A stretch of 64,000 nt of DNA, taken from NCBI GenBank assembly GCA_030602885.1, contig JAUVYV010000008.1:27618-91617 (forward strand), read 5' to 3'. The notes below the pieces were generated by a model. It did no database searches. It had not been told where the DNA came from and saw nothing but the letters and a program-made list of their open reading frames with translations. Each line of letters begins with the position of its first letter. Position 1 is the first letter of the stretch. Of this stretch, positions 32,895 to 41,920 are shown one piece after another. The DNA comes from Phycisphaerales bacterium (lineage in GTDB: Bacteria > Planctomycetota > Phycisphaerae > Sedimentisphaerales > Anaerobacaceae). The position numbers and the translations under genes were made by a program.

Positions 32895-34508
32895 ATGGAC
32901 GATAAGAAGAAGGACAGGCGCTGGATTCGGTGGGTTGGTGTGGTGCTGGTTTTGGCTGGGGCGGTTTATCTTGGCGTTCATTTATGGTATGGGCCTAAGG
33001 TTGGGGTGCGTCGTGTGGAGCGGATGGTGCGACGGTTCTGGTCGGGCTCGGTGGATATGGGGGAAGTGAGTCTGAACGATGCGGGTTTTCTGCGTGTGGG
33101 CTGGATGCGTCTTTGGGATGCATCGGGGTCTGTGGATGTTCGCGTGGAAGATATGGTTCTGAGGTTTGCGAACTGGCCGAGCGCGAAACCGGTTGTGCGT
33201 GAGGTCGAGATTACGCAGGTGCATGTTCGGGCGGTGGCCGGCGAGGACGGGCTGAGGATTCCATTGGGGGGCGATTCGGGGCAGGAGAAGGGCAAGCGGT
33301 GGCTCCTGGAGAAGGTGCGAATCGGCCAGATAGATGTCGAGGCAGTATCGGAGAAGGTTGGGAGACTGTTGCTGGAGGGGCTGTACGCCCAGGCGCAGCG
33401 TGAGGGGGAGGGCTACCGGTTTTCGCTTCGTCAGATCGGCTCTTCGGCGGGGCAGCGGCTGGAGATTGGGGGCTCGTTCGATGAGGTGAGCGAAGAGGTG
33501 GCTGCGTCGCTGGTGGTGGATGGGGATTATTCGGCGGGCGAGGTGGCGGTCTGGAAGTATATTTTTCGGGTCGGCGGCGAGTGGATTGCGCGGGGGCGTG
33601 TGCAGGCGGAGGGAAGTGTGCGGGGGCGGCTGGGCGAGAAGGGGGGGATGTCGCCAGCGGGGAAAGTATGGTTTGAGGATTGGCGGGTGAGGCACAAAGG
33701 ACGGGAAGTAGGGCGAGAGGTGTGTGCGGTGCTGGATGTGAACGACGGACGTTTTGACTTTCGGAGGGTTCAGGCCCGGACGTGTGGGGGGCGTGTGAAG
33801 GGTTGGCTCTCGATTGAGCGGGACGGCGAAGGGGCGAGCAGATACAGCGGTGAGGTGACAGGTGTAGGGCTCGAATTGAGCCAGGTGACGGAGTTGCTTG
33901 GGACGAAGAAGAAGCTGTCGCGGGGGAAGGCGACGTTGAGTTATACGTTCGAGGCCGACAGCTGCGGGTGGGAGAGCGTGAAGGGGCGGGGGGTGGTGTT
34001 TGCCGATGATAGTGATTTGTGGACGATGCCGGTGGTGGGACAGATATTCAGCTATCTGGGTTTTAAGAAGCTTGGTGTTGTGGGGATGTCGGACGGGGAG
34101 GCGGCGTTCGAGATGTCCGGTCGGGTGATTACTCTGGAGCGGGCGCATCTGTCGAATCGAGTCAGTGCGCTGGAGTTCGAGCCGGGCGGGAAGGTGGATA
34201 TGGGGAGTAAGGAGGTTGACCTGTATGTGATTGCTATGCCGCTGAAGGGCCTCGACAGACTAATCAGGGCGATTCCCGTGATTAATCTTTTTGCGGCGAT
34301 GAAGGATAAGCTGGTTCGGCTTCGCGTGAAGGGCGAGTGGTCTGAGCCTGCGAGCAAGCTGGTCAGGAAAGAGCCGTTTGTGGATGTGAAAGAGGGGACG
34401 ATGGTTTTTATACGGGGTGTGGTGGATGGGGGAGGGCATTTTACGGAGGAGGTACGCAAGGGCCTGGGATTGGTGTTCAACGGCGAGCAGACGAGGAAGG
34501 CGGAGTAG
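32895..34508 (+). CDS. AsmA-like membrane-anchored protein
   Basis: A 537-residue protein with one N-terminal membrane helix (WVGVVLVLAGAVYLGVHLWY) and a long beta-strand-rich periplasmic part. The C-terminal third (FSYLGFKKLGVVGMSDGEAAF, then DLYVIAMPLKGLDRLI) resembles the AsmA/YhdP C-terminal region. Proteins of this group bridge the periplasm and move lipids between membranes. The codon use is extremely G-rich. It stands alone, with no operon evident. The family is likely, the lipid-transport role is known only for distant relatives. Confidence 0.6.
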   Translation: MDDKKKDRRWIRWVGVVLVLAGAVYLGVHLWYGPKVGVRRVERMVRRFWSGSVDMGEVSLNDAGFLRVGWMRLWDASGSVDVRVEDMVLRFANWPSAKPVVREVEITQVHVRAVAGEDGLRIPLGGDSGQEKGKRWLLEKVRIGQIDVEAVSEKVGRLLLEGLYAQAQREGEGYRFSLRQIGSSAGQRLEIGGSFDEVSEEVAASLVVDGDYSAGEVAVWKYIFRVGGEWIARGRVQAEGSVRGRLGEKGGMSPAGKVWFEDWRVRHKGREVGREVCAVLDVNDGRFDFRRVQARTCGGRVKGWLSIERDGEGASRYSGEVTGVGLELSQVTELLGTKKKLSRGKATLSYTFEADSCGWESVKGRGVVFADDSDLWTMPVVGQIFSYLGFKKLGVVGMSDGEAAFEMSGRVITLERAHLSNRVSALEFEPGGKVDMGSKEVDLYVIAMPLKGLDRLIRAIPVINLFAAMKDKLVRLRVKGEWSEPASKLVRKEPFVDVKEGTMVFIRGVVDGGGHFTEEVRKGLGLVFNGEQTRKAE

Positions 34509-34690
34509 CCGTCGGCTGTTGACAAAGGCATTTGTCTGGGGTAGGTTCATGGAGAGCAGTTGCGTCTTGGGCGAAGGGGTCTTTGTTATGACGTTCCGGG
34601 TTTTCCCAGGCTGTTGAAGCAAGGGCAAGAAAGTGGTTTTGTGTCCATGTTCCGGAGCTATTCTGAGGTATTTTTGGTGAGGAGTGAATT

Positions 34691-35401
34691 ATGAACCTGG
34701 TAGTGTTCCTTGCAGTTCTGATTGTGTCTCTTGTAGTTGTTCGAATAGGTGCGATAGCGTTTCAGTTAACCGGGCTGGAGTGGTCGGTAGCGAAGTTTCA
34801 GGCGCTGTCGTGTTTTACATCGACGGGATTTACGACGCGTGAAGCGGAGCTGATAACGGGCAGACCGCAACGAAGGCGCATCGCATCGGTCCTTATCGTT
34901 TTGGGGCATGCTGGTCTTGTGACGATGATAGCGACGTTTGCGAACTCTTTGAGGCCACAAATTGTGGGCCGGAAGTTATCGGTACCGTTTGTACGCTTCG
35001 ATGTTCCGGGTGCGGTGCTGCCGTGGATAAATCTGATGGTGGTGGTAGTTGCGATTTACCTCATTTATAGGATTTTCACGAATACTAAGGTTGCGCGGCG
35101 GCTAACAGATTCTCTAAGAAGGCGAATTATAAAGAGAGCGGGCTTGAGGCCGATTTCTTTTGAGGAGCTGCTGCTTGCGAAGGGTGGTTACGGTGTTTCG
35201 AACGTGAGAATCAGTGAGGGCCATCCGATATCGGACAAGACGCTTTCGGAGTCGGGACTGCGAAAAGAAGATATCATTGTACTGGCGATAGTCCGCGCCG
35301 ACGAGACATTTGCGAACCCAAGTGCGGACAGGAGAATCCTGGCGGGTGACGAGCTCGTGTGTTTTGGCAAGCTGGACAACATACGGAAGGAGTTCGCGTG
35401 A
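34691..35401 (+). CDS. Membrane protein with TrkH-like loop and C-terminal TrkA_C domain
   Basis: A 236-residue protein with three hydrophobic segments followed by a soluble domain. The loop after the first helix, CFTSTGFTTREAE, resembles the selectivity-filter loop of TrkH/KtrB potassium transporters. The last 75 residues (SNVRISEGHPISDKTLSESGL, then ADRRILAGDELVCFG) match a TrkA C-terminal ligand-binding domain, which often senses c-di-AMP or nucleotides. A single pore loop is too little for a Trk monomer, so it may form oligomers or be a regulator. ATG 34691 follows GAGGAG. Function tentative. Confidence 0.6.
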   Translation: MNLVVFLAVLIVSLVVVRIGAIAFQLTGLEWSVAKFQALSCFTSTGFTTREAELITGRPQRRRIASVLIVLGHAGLVTMIATFANSLRPQIVGRKLSVPFVRFDVPGAVLPWINLMVVVVAIYLIYRIFTNTKVARRLTDSLRRRIIKRAGLRPISFEELLLAKGGYGVSNVRISEGHPISDKTLSESGLRKEDIIVLAIVRADETFANPSADRRILAGDELVCFGKLDNIRKEFA

Positions 35402-35577
35402 TATGGGGGAGAAGAAGAAGGGCCGATCGATGGAAAATCCGCACTGGGGGGTATTAAGGGTTTGATTTTTCGCGCGTTTGCGGTATACTGGTGAACTTCT
35501 GGCAATTTCGGGTAATTGGGCAAGTAAGGAAGTGAACAAACTGGTTTTAAGGTTTTAGATAATTGTAGGAGAAGACA

Positions 35578-36528
35578 ATGCCGTTGGTGAATACGAAGAA
35601 GATGTTCGAGATGGCGTACAAGAACGGGTACGCGGTTGGTGCGTTCAATGTGAACAACATGGAGATAACGCAGGGGATAGTAAGGGCGATAGCCGAGGAG
35701 AAGGCGCCTCTGATTCTGCAGGTGTCGCGTGGTGCGCGGGAATATGCGAAGAACAGCTGGCTTCGGGCGATTATCGATGTAGCGGTGAAAGAGAATCCCG
35801 AGATTCCTATCGCTATCAATCTGGACCACGGTGATAACTTCCAGACGTGCAAGGAGTTTGTGGAGGACGGTTTTACGTCTGTGATGATAGACGCATCTTC
35901 GAAGCCATTCGAAGAGAATATTCGTATGACCAAAGAGGTAGTGGACTATGCTCACGAACACGGCGTGGTGGTGGAGGCGGAGTTGGGCCAGTTGGGGGGT
36001 ATCGAGGAAGATGTGGTCGGTGTTGACGCCGATGATGTCAGCAAGCATGTTGCAGACCCGAACCAGGTACAGGAATTCGTGGAGAAGACGGGGGTTGACT
36101 CGCTGGCGGTGGCGATAGGGACAAGCCACGGGGCGTATAAGTTCAAGAAGGAGCCGAAACTGGCGTTTGACGTGCTCGAGGAGATTCAGAAACGGCTACC
36201 GGATTTTCCACTCGTTATGCACGGTTCGAGCAGCGTACTGAAGGAATTCAAGGACTTAATCAACAAGTATGGTGGCGATATGCCCGATGCTATGGGCGTG
36301 CCGGAAGAGGCGGTGAGCAAGGCGGCGAAGATGGGGGTGTGCAAGGTGAATATCGACACGGACTTGCGTATGGCGCTGACGGCGAAGATAAGGCAGGTAT
36401 TTTCCGAGAAGCCGGGCGAATTCGATCCACGTAAGTATCTTGGCCCCGGCAGAGAGGCGATATATGAGATGGTAAAGCACAAGCTGCAGGTTTTAGGGTG
36501 TGCGGGCAAGGCGGCAGAGTGCATGTAG
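35578..36528 (+). CDS. fba: Class II fructose-bisphosphate aldolase
   Basis: A 316-residue TIM-barrel zinc aldolase. The N-terminal AVGAFNVNNMEI, NLDHGDNFQ with the catalytic-site histidine and VEAELGQLGGIEE with the metal-site glutamate, then GTSHGAYKF and MHGSSSV with the further zinc histidines, are all class II hallmarks. It cleaves fructose 1,6-bisphosphate to glyceraldehyde 3-phosphate and dihydroxyacetone phosphate in glycolysis or runs in reverse in gluconeogenesis. ATG 35578 follows AGGAGA. Monocistronic as far as visible. Confidence 0.92.
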   Translation: MPLVNTKKMFEMAYKNGYAVGAFNVNNMEITQGIVRAIAEEKAPLILQVSRGAREYAKNSWLRAIIDVAVKENPEIPIAINLDHGDNFQTCKEFVEDGFTSVMIDASSKPFEENIRMTKEVVDYAHEHGVVVEAELGQLGGIEEDVVGVDADDVSKHVADPNQVQEFVEKTGVDSLAVAIGTSHGAYKFKKEPKLAFDVLEEIQKRLPDFPLVMHGSSSVLKEFKDLINKYGGDMPDAMGVPEEAVSKAAKMGVCKVNIDTDLRMALTAKIRQVFSEKPGEFDPRKYLGPGREAIYEMVKHKLQVLGCAGKAAECM

Positions 36529-36552
36529 GATTTGAGATATGAGTGTTATCGC

Positions 36553-36583
36553 AGGATTGAGGGCGGAAGATGCTCTCAATCCT
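36553..36583 (+). repeat. Hairpin after the aldolase gene
   Basis: AGGATTGAG and CTCAATCCT form a perfect 9-bp stem around 13 bases. No T-run follows, so termination is doubtful. It is followed by a second palindrome at 36605-36624. Confidence 0.5.
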
Positions 36584-36604
36584 TCATAAAGAAAAGGGTA
36601 AAAT

Positions 36605-36628
36605 CACGGGCAAGGATGCCCGTGCCAC
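36605..36628. repeat. Dispersed palindromic repeat, copy of the GTGGCAYGGGC family
   Basis: CACGGGCA and TGCCCGTG pair around AGGA and are followed by CCAC. Read in reverse it matches the element at 21764-21787, giving the shared core GTGGCAYGGGCATCC. It lies between aldolase and protease genes and would be coding only if the protease began earlier than 36643. Confidence 0.6.
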
Positions 36629-36642
36629 AGAAAAGAGTGAAG

Positions 36643-38979
36643 ATGCGAGATACAAGGAACAGTCTGAGGTGTTTGAACAGGCCGATGCGGCTGGGCGTGG
36701 CGGTCTTTTTCTGTATTGTGGGGCTGTCGTTTCGGTCTGTTCTAATCGGCTCGGCAGGTGTTGAGATACCGGAGGGTGGGTTGTCGGGAGAGACGGCCCA
36801 GCCCAGCGCTGGGCTGGGTGCGGAGGATCCAGGGCGGCAGAGGGAGGAATCGAACGTTGCCGAGGTAGCGAGCGAGCTGATATGTCAGGGGAACTTCGAG
36901 GCGGCGAAACAGTTGATAGAAGAGCAATCTCGAACGGGCGGGGGCGCCGGCGAGCAGGTGTCCGGTCTGACAGAGATATTGAAGGGCTATGAAGAGATAA
37001 GGCAGCGGCGCCAGTCGGAGCGTGAGAGCGTTTATGAGGAGCGTCTGGAGAAGTTAGCGAAGCTGGAGTCGGGTGAGAGGGACGGCAACGACGTAAACGA
37101 CGTGAATGAGCAGGACATGGTTAGTGCGGTTCTGTCTGCTGTTTCGCGGGCGTGGGGATTTGCGGACACCGAGCAGAAGCGAGAGCTTTTGAGTAAGGGG
37201 TTTGTTCAGGAGGCGATGGATAAGGCAAAGGCAGAGGCGGCGGGGCACGAATCCAGGGGTGAGTGGTTGGAGGCGTACTTAGTGTGCTGGAGCTGGCTTG
37301 CGGCGGTTGAGCCGAACAACAAGGAGTATACCGAGCACGCCGATGAGCTTGCCGAGAAGGCAGAGATTGCGGGGGCATTTCAGGATAGTCCGTGTGAGAC
37401 GGCGAGGGAGCGTTTCGAGAATGTGAAGAAGCGTATGTTCATTCGAGGGATAGATGCACTGAATTTCAATTATGTGAGCAAGATAGATTATCTCGAGATG
37501 GCGTTGAAGGGTTTGCGGCGGTGCCGGTCTCTTGTGGAGGTGGTGCGGAGAGGAGCATCTCTGTCATCGGACGATCCCAATACAGAGATTGCGGGCAAGA
37601 GTTTCGAGGAGTTCTCCGCTCTCGACGATGCAGAGCTTTTGTCATTATCGTCGGGACTTTCGGCGATTCTGACCGAGCTTGAGGGCTCGAAGGCCCTTAG
37701 TGGGCAGGCGGGGCTGAGCAAGGAGCGATTTATCTTTGTATTCGAACAGGTACTGGAGCTGAATTCGCGGACGGCGTCGCTGCCGGAGCAGATAGTGGTT
37801 GCTCAGTTTTCGGTGGGTTCACTTTCGGCGCTGGATGATTATACGGTGATGGTCTGGCCGAGGCAGGTGAAGGATTTCGAGAAGCTGATGACGAATGAGT
37901 TTACGGGTATCGGGATAGAGATAAACAAACAGAAGGGCCGGTTGACTGTGGCGAGCCTGCTTCCGGATACGCCGGCGTATAATTCGGGCCTTGACGCGGA
38001 AGACGTGATTGAGAAGGTTGACGGCAAGGCGACGAAGGACATGTCACTTTCGTGTGCGGTGAAGCACATAACAGGGCCTGCGGGGACGAAGGTGACATTG
38101 ACGATAAGGCGGCCCGGTGAGGAGAAGACGGAGGACATTACGATAACTCGTGCGCGTATAGTTGTACGGACGATTCGCGGCTGGCAGCGAAGGGAGGAGG
38201 GCAAGTGGCTTTATATGATTGATGCGAAGATGAGGATAGGGTATGTTCGGATCACTGATTTTTCGGAGAAGACGGCATCGGATTTGGAGAAAGTATTGAA
38301 GAATCTGGAAGCGGCGGGGATGCGTGGTTTGATTCTGGATCTGCGATTCAATACCGGTGGGTATCTTGAGAGCGCGATAGAGGTGGCGGACAAGTTTTTA
38401 TCGGAGGGGCTGGTAGTGATGACGAGGCCCCGGTTCGGGATGCCGACATACGCGGTGGCGAGCAAGAAAGGAACACATCCGAATTATCCGATAGTGGTTC
38501 TGATAAACGGAGGTTCGGCGAGTGCATCTGAGATAGTGGCCGGTGCGCTGGGTGATGTGTCTCATCGTCGTGCGATACTGGTTGGCGAGCGGACGTACGG
38601 CAAAGGTCTTGTTCAGGGGATAACGCACTACCCGGGTGACGGCGCGCAGTTGAAATATACGATGGCGAACTATTATCTGCCTTCGGGGCAGAAGGTAAAG
38701 AGCAGAGATGAGGCGAAGAAGGAGGGCGGCAAGGACTGGGGGGTCGGGCCGATGGTAGAGGTGAAGCTGAGGGGCGACGAAGTGCGGAAGATGCTGGACG
38801 TTCAGAGGGACAATGCCGTTCTTGTAAAAGCAGGTCACAACAACGATGCCGGGTCGCTGAAGAAGCACTCGGTAGAGGATACCATAGAGGCAGATTCGCA
38901 GCTGTCGATAGGGATACTGGTGCTAAAGAGCAAACTTATCGCTGAAGAGGCCAGGGAGCAGAAGCGAAAAGCGGCGTAG
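36643..38979 (+). CDS. S41 family carboxy-terminal processing protease with PDZ domain
   Basis: A 778-residue exported protease. An N-terminal signal (LGVAVFFCIVGLSF) is followed by about 350 residues of charged helices with low-complexity inserts, then a PDZ domain (TGIGIEINKQKGRLTVASLL) and the tail-specific protease domain. The catalytic serine lies in NGGSASASEIVAG and the lysine in GERTYGKGLVQ, the Ser-Lys dyad of CtpA/Prc. Such enzymes trim or degrade periplasmic proteins from the C-terminus. The long helical N-terminal region is unusual. ATG 36643 is the likely start; 36685 is an alternative. The linker after the signal contains a palindromic repeat (36797-36818). Confidence 0.82.
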   Translation: MRDTRNSLRCLNRPMRLGVAVFFCIVGLSFRSVLIGSAGVEIPEGGLSGETAQPSAGLGAEDPGRQREESNVAEVASELICQGNFEAAKQLIEEQSRTGGGAGEQVSGLTEILKGYEEIRQRRQSERESVYEERLEKLAKLESGERDGNDVNDVNEQDMVSAVLSAVSRAWGFADTEQKRELLSKGFVQEAMDKAKAEAAGHESRGEWLEAYLVCWSWLAAVEPNNKEYTEHADELAEKAEIAGAFQDSPCETARERFENVKKRMFIRGIDALNFNYVSKIDYLEMALKGLRRCRSLVEVVRRGASLSSDDPNTEIAGKSFEEFSALDDAELLSLSSGLSAILTELEGSKALSGQAGLSKERFIFVFEQVLELNSRTASLPEQIVVAQFSVGSLSALDDYTVMVWPRQVKDFEKLMTNEFTGIGIEINKQKGRLTVASLLPDTPAYNSGLDAEDVIEKVDGKATKDMSLSCAVKHITGPAGTKVTLTIRRPGEEKTEDITITRARIVVRTIRGWQRREEGKWLYMIDAKMRIGYVRITDFSEKTASDLEKVLKNLEAAGMRGLILDLRFNTGGYLESAIEVADKFLSEGLVVMTRPRFGMPTYAVASKKGTHPNYPIVVLINGGSASASEIVAGALGDVSHRRAILVGERTYGKGLVQGITHYPGDGAQLKYTMANYYLPSGQKVKSRDEAKKEGGKDWGVGPMVEVKLRGDEVRKMLDVQRDNAVLVKAGHNNDAGSLKKHSVEDTIEADSQLSIGILVLKSKLIAEEAREQKRKAA
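36797..36818 (+). repeat. 22-bp perfect palindrome inside the S41 protease gene
   Basis: CCCAGCCCAGC is followed directly by its exact reverse complement, with no loop. It is read in frame as Gln-Pro-Ser-Ala-Gly-Leu-Gly. The element at 50150-50177 in rarA shares the CCCAGCCC arm, pointing to a repeat family that has entered genes. Confidence 0.75.
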
Positions 38980-39021
38980 GTTTTCGCGGGGGAGAGGTTA
39001 GTTTCTATATTAGCTTTAGAG

Positions 39022-40551
39022 GTGCGAGTTTTGGCAAGAGAGCAGGCGAGCAAGGGAGACGATTCGTCGAAAGGCGAGCCGGGTCGATTCGAGCGACAGC
39101 GACAGGAGAAGCTGTCGGCGATAAGGCAGATGGGTATCGACCCGTACGGTGGCAGGTACGAGGGGGCGGAGTCGGCGGCGGATATCAGGAGCGGGTACAA
39201 GGAGGACGATGAGAGTCAGCGGGCGAAGTGTGCGGGCAGAATTACATTGCTCAGGGACATAGGCAAGCTGATTTTCATGACTATTCGCGACTGGAGTGGG
39301 ACGATACAGGTGGGCTTGAGCAAGAAGCTCATGGGGGAGCGGTGGCCTCTGGCGAAGCTACTGGAGTTAGGTGACATCATCGGCGCGGCGGGCAAGTTGG
39401 GCAAGACGAAGACGGGGGAGATAACTATCTGGGCGGATGAGGTGACGATGCTCAGCAAGTCGCTTCTTCACCCGCCTGAGAAGTTTCACGGTTTGAGCGA
39501 TATAGACCTTCGTTATCGCCAGCGGTACGTGGATTTGTGGTCGAACCCGGAGGTGATGGAGCTATTCAAGAAGCGTAGCGCGATACTTTCGACGATAAGG
39601 GAGTATTTGAAGGGGCTGGGCTTTATCGAGGTCGAGACGCCGATGATGCAGTCGATAGCGGGGGGCGCTGCGGCGAAGCCGTTTATTACGCATCATAACA
39701 GCTTAGGGATGGATTTGTTTTTGCGGATAGCGCCGGAGCTGTTTTTGAAGCGTCTTCTCGTTGGGGGGATGGAAAAGGTTTTTGAGATAAATCGGAACTT
39801 TCGGAACGAGGGTCTGAGCAGGCAGCATAATCCTGAGTTTACGATGCTGGAATTGTATCAGGCATACGCGGATTACAATGTGATGATGGATTTGACGGAG
39901 GAGGTAACATGTCTGCTGGTAGAGAAATACTGCGAGGATACTAAGGTTCGGTTCGGTGATACGAGTATAGATTTTGCGAGGCCCTGGCGTCGGTCGAGCT
40001 ATGCGGAGCTTCTGGCTAAGTACAGCGGCTGTGATATTGATGATATCGACTCATTGAGAAAGAAGGCGGCTGAACTGGGGATAGAGCAGGCGCAGATGGA
40101 TGATACGGTGGTTGTGCATGAGGTTTTCGAGGCGACGGTGGAGAAGAATCTGAGCAATCCAACGTTTGTGATTGACTATCCCGCGGCGTTGTGTCCCTTG
40201 ACGAAGACCAAGAGGGACAACGAGGCGTACGCGGAGCGGTTCGAGCTGTACGTGGCGGGGATGGAGCTTGCGAACGCATATACGGAGCTGAACGACCCGG
40301 CGGTACAGGAGGAGAATTTTCGTTTGCAGCTTCGAGGGCAGGCCGAGTCGATGGCGACGATGGACAGCGATTTTGTGACGGCGTTGAAGTACGGGATGCC
40401 ACCGGCAGGCGGTCTTGGAATAGGGATAGACCGACTTGTTATGGTTCTGACGGGAGCGACAAGCATTCGTGACGTGGTATTGTTTCCCCTTTTGAAGCCG
40501 ACCACGGATTGGGACCCCAAACGCGATAAATCGCGTTTGGGAACCCCTTGA
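39022..40551 (+). CDS. lysS: Lysyl-tRNA synthetase, class II
   Basis: A 509-residue class II synthetase. The N-terminal OB-fold anticodon-binding domain ([12 protein letters not shown]) is followed by motif 1 ([21 protein letters not shown]), motif 2 ([21 protein letters not shown]) and motif 3 ([18 protein letters not shown]). It charges tRNA-Lys. The normal LysS ends near LFPLLKP; here 15 more codons are supplied by a palindromic repeat at 40516-40541. The start is GTG 39022 or TTG 39031; neither has a strong ribosome-binding site. It is followed after 16 bases by the lipoprotein-exporter genes. Confidence 0.93.
   Translation: MRVLAREQASKGDDSSKGEPGRFERQRQEKLSAIRQMGIDPYGGRYEGAESAADIRSGYKEDDESQRAKCAGRITLLRDIGKLIFMTIRDWSGTIQVGLSKKLMGERWPLAKLLELGDIIGAAGKLGKTKTGEITIWADEVTMLSKSLLHPPEKFHGLSDIDLRYRQRYVDLWSNPEVMELFKKRSAILSTIREYLKGLGFIEVETPMMQSIAGGAAAKPFITHHNSLGMDLFLRIAPELFLKRLLVGGMEKVFEINRNFRNEGLSRQHNPEFTMLELYQAYADYNVMMDLTEEVTCLLVEKYCEDTKVRFGDTSIDFARPWRRSSYAELLAKYSGCDIDDIDSLRKKAAELGIEQAQMDDTVVVHEVFEATVEKNLSNPTFVIDYPAALCPLTKTKRDNEAYAERFELYVAGMELANAYTELNDPAVQEENFRLQLRGQAESMATMDSDFVTALKYGMPPAGGLGIGIDRLVMVLTGATSIRDVVLFPLLKPTTDWDPKRDKSRLGTP
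40516..40541 (+). repeat. Palindromic repeat forming the 3' end of lysS
   Basis: CCCAAACGCGA and TCGCGTTTGGG form a perfect 11-bp stem around TAAA. It is read in frame as the last residues of LysS (PKRDKSRLG). It could also work as a transcript hairpin between lysS and the next gene, but lacks a T-run. Confidence 0.75.
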
Positions 40552-40567
40552 ATCGGCCAGGTCTGAT

Positions 40568-41908
40568 ATGCTGAAACTATTTTTGTGGCTGCGGTATCTG
40601 CGCAAGCGCAAGATTGTGCTGCTGAGTATTGCGGCAGTTACACTGTCCTGTGCACTTCTGATAGTAGTGGCGAGCTTGTTCAACGGATTTATCAGGGCGC
40701 TGGAGCTAAGCGCGGTTGAAGCGGTAGGTGACGTTGTGCTTGCTCCGCCGGTCAGGATTTCGAGATATGAGGAGCTAATCGAGCGGTTAGAGCAGACGGA
40801 GGCGGTTGAGGCGGCGACGGGGAAACTAACAGTGCAGGGTCTTTTGCATTTGGACAGCGGGAACGTGCGTGCAGTGGAGGTGTGGGGTATTGAGCCGGAG
40901 CGGCGGGGGCAAGTGACGGGTTTTGAGCGGTCTTTGCTGATGCATAACGAGTCGTCCGACGAGCTGGTGGTTGAAAGCGAGGGTGAGGCCGATATCGTGA
41001 AGGGATTTGTTGGGATCGGGGTGGTGGCGAGGCCCGACGAGGAGACGGACGAATATGATTTTGATGCGGTCAAACAGATGGTGGGCAAGGAAGTTGTGCT
41101 GACGACGGGGACGCGGGTGGAGGGAAGAAGCGGTGAGGGAAGGCGGTTCAAGAGAAAGCTGCTGAAGTTTACGATAGCGGATATCGTTTTCACCGGGGTC
41201 TATCAATTCGACAAGCAGTGCGTTTATATTCCCCTGCACGAGGTTCAGAAGACGATGTACGGTGATTCAGCCGAACTGCTTGTGGACCAGATTCAGGTCA
41301 AGCTCCGCGGCGACTGTGACACGGAGGCAGGACTGGCGCAGATTCGCGGGGTATGGGAGGTGTTCGCGTCGGAGCGGCTCGAGTGGATCTCGTATCGGAT
41401 AAATGAAACGACGATTGAGACGGCGCAACAGATGCAGAGTCGATACATAGGAGAGATACGAAAACAGATGGGCGTTCTGCTGTTCATATTCGCCATGGTG
41501 AGCTTCAGTGCGGTACTGCTTATTTTCTGCATATTCTATATGATTGTGGAGACACGGCGGAAAGACATCGGGATAATCAAGAGCTGCGGTGCCGGGAGCG
41601 GATCGGTGGCTTTAATTTTCGTGGGTTTCGGCGCATTTATAGGCGTGGTCGGGTCGGGACTTGGCGTGGCGGTGGGATATGTGGTGACGGAGAACATCAA
41701 TACGATTGAGGAATGGATACGGATAGTGTTCGGGCTGAAGCTGTGGAAGAGCAGTGTGTATATGTTCAGCAGGATACCGAGCGAGGTTGACTGGGGTTCG
41801 GTTCTGCCGATAGTGGTATCTGCGATTTTGGCGGCGGCGATTGGGGCAGTTGTTCCGGCGATAGTTGCGGCGCGGACCCGGCCTGTGAATGTTCTGAGGT
41901 ACGAGTAG
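40568..41908 (+). CDS. ABC exporter permease, LolC/LolE type (first)
   Basis: A 446-residue permease of the MacB/FtsX superfamily: one N-terminal helix (IVLLSIAAVTLSCALLIVVASL), a large periplasmic domain of about 250 residues and three C-terminal helices with the FtsX-type segment RRKDIGIIKSCG. Together with the second permease and the LolD-type ATPase that follow it should form a heteromeric exporter which extracts lipoproteins from the inner membrane or exports a related substrate. Thirteen bases separate it from the second permease, so one operon. Confidence 0.82.
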   Translation: MLKLFLWLRYLRKRKIVLLSIAAVTLSCALLIVVASLFNGFIRALELSAVEAVGDVVLAPPVRISRYEELIERLEQTEAVEAATGKLTVQGLLHLDSGNVRAVEVWGIEPERRGQVTGFERSLLMHNESSDELVVESEGEADIVKGFVGIGVVARPDEETDEYDFDAVKQMVGKEVVLTTGTRVEGRSGEGRRFKRKLLKFTIADIVFTGVYQFDKQCVYIPLHEVQKTMYGDSAELLVDQIQVKLRGDCDTEAGLAQIRGVWEVFASERLEWISYRINETTIETAQQMQSRYIGEIRKQMGVLLFIFAMVSFSAVLLIFCIFYMIVETRRKDIGIIKSCGAGSGSVALIFVGFGAFIGVVGSGLGVAVGYVVTENINTIEEWIRIVFGLKLWKSSVYMFSRIPSEVDWGSVLPIVVSAILAAAIGAVVPAIVAARTRPVNVLRYE

Positions 41909-41920
41909 CTAAGCGGTAAG

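Noticed and set aside
32982..34148. Long minus-strand open frame of 388 codons opposite the AsmA-like gene
   Set aside because: Antisense shadow created by extremely G-rich third codon positions; the plus-strand frame has signal anchor and family motifs.
40051..41193. Minus-strand open frame of 380 codons across lysS and the first permease
   Set aside because: Antisense to two well-identified genes; Ser/Arg/Thr-rich translation typical of shadow frames.
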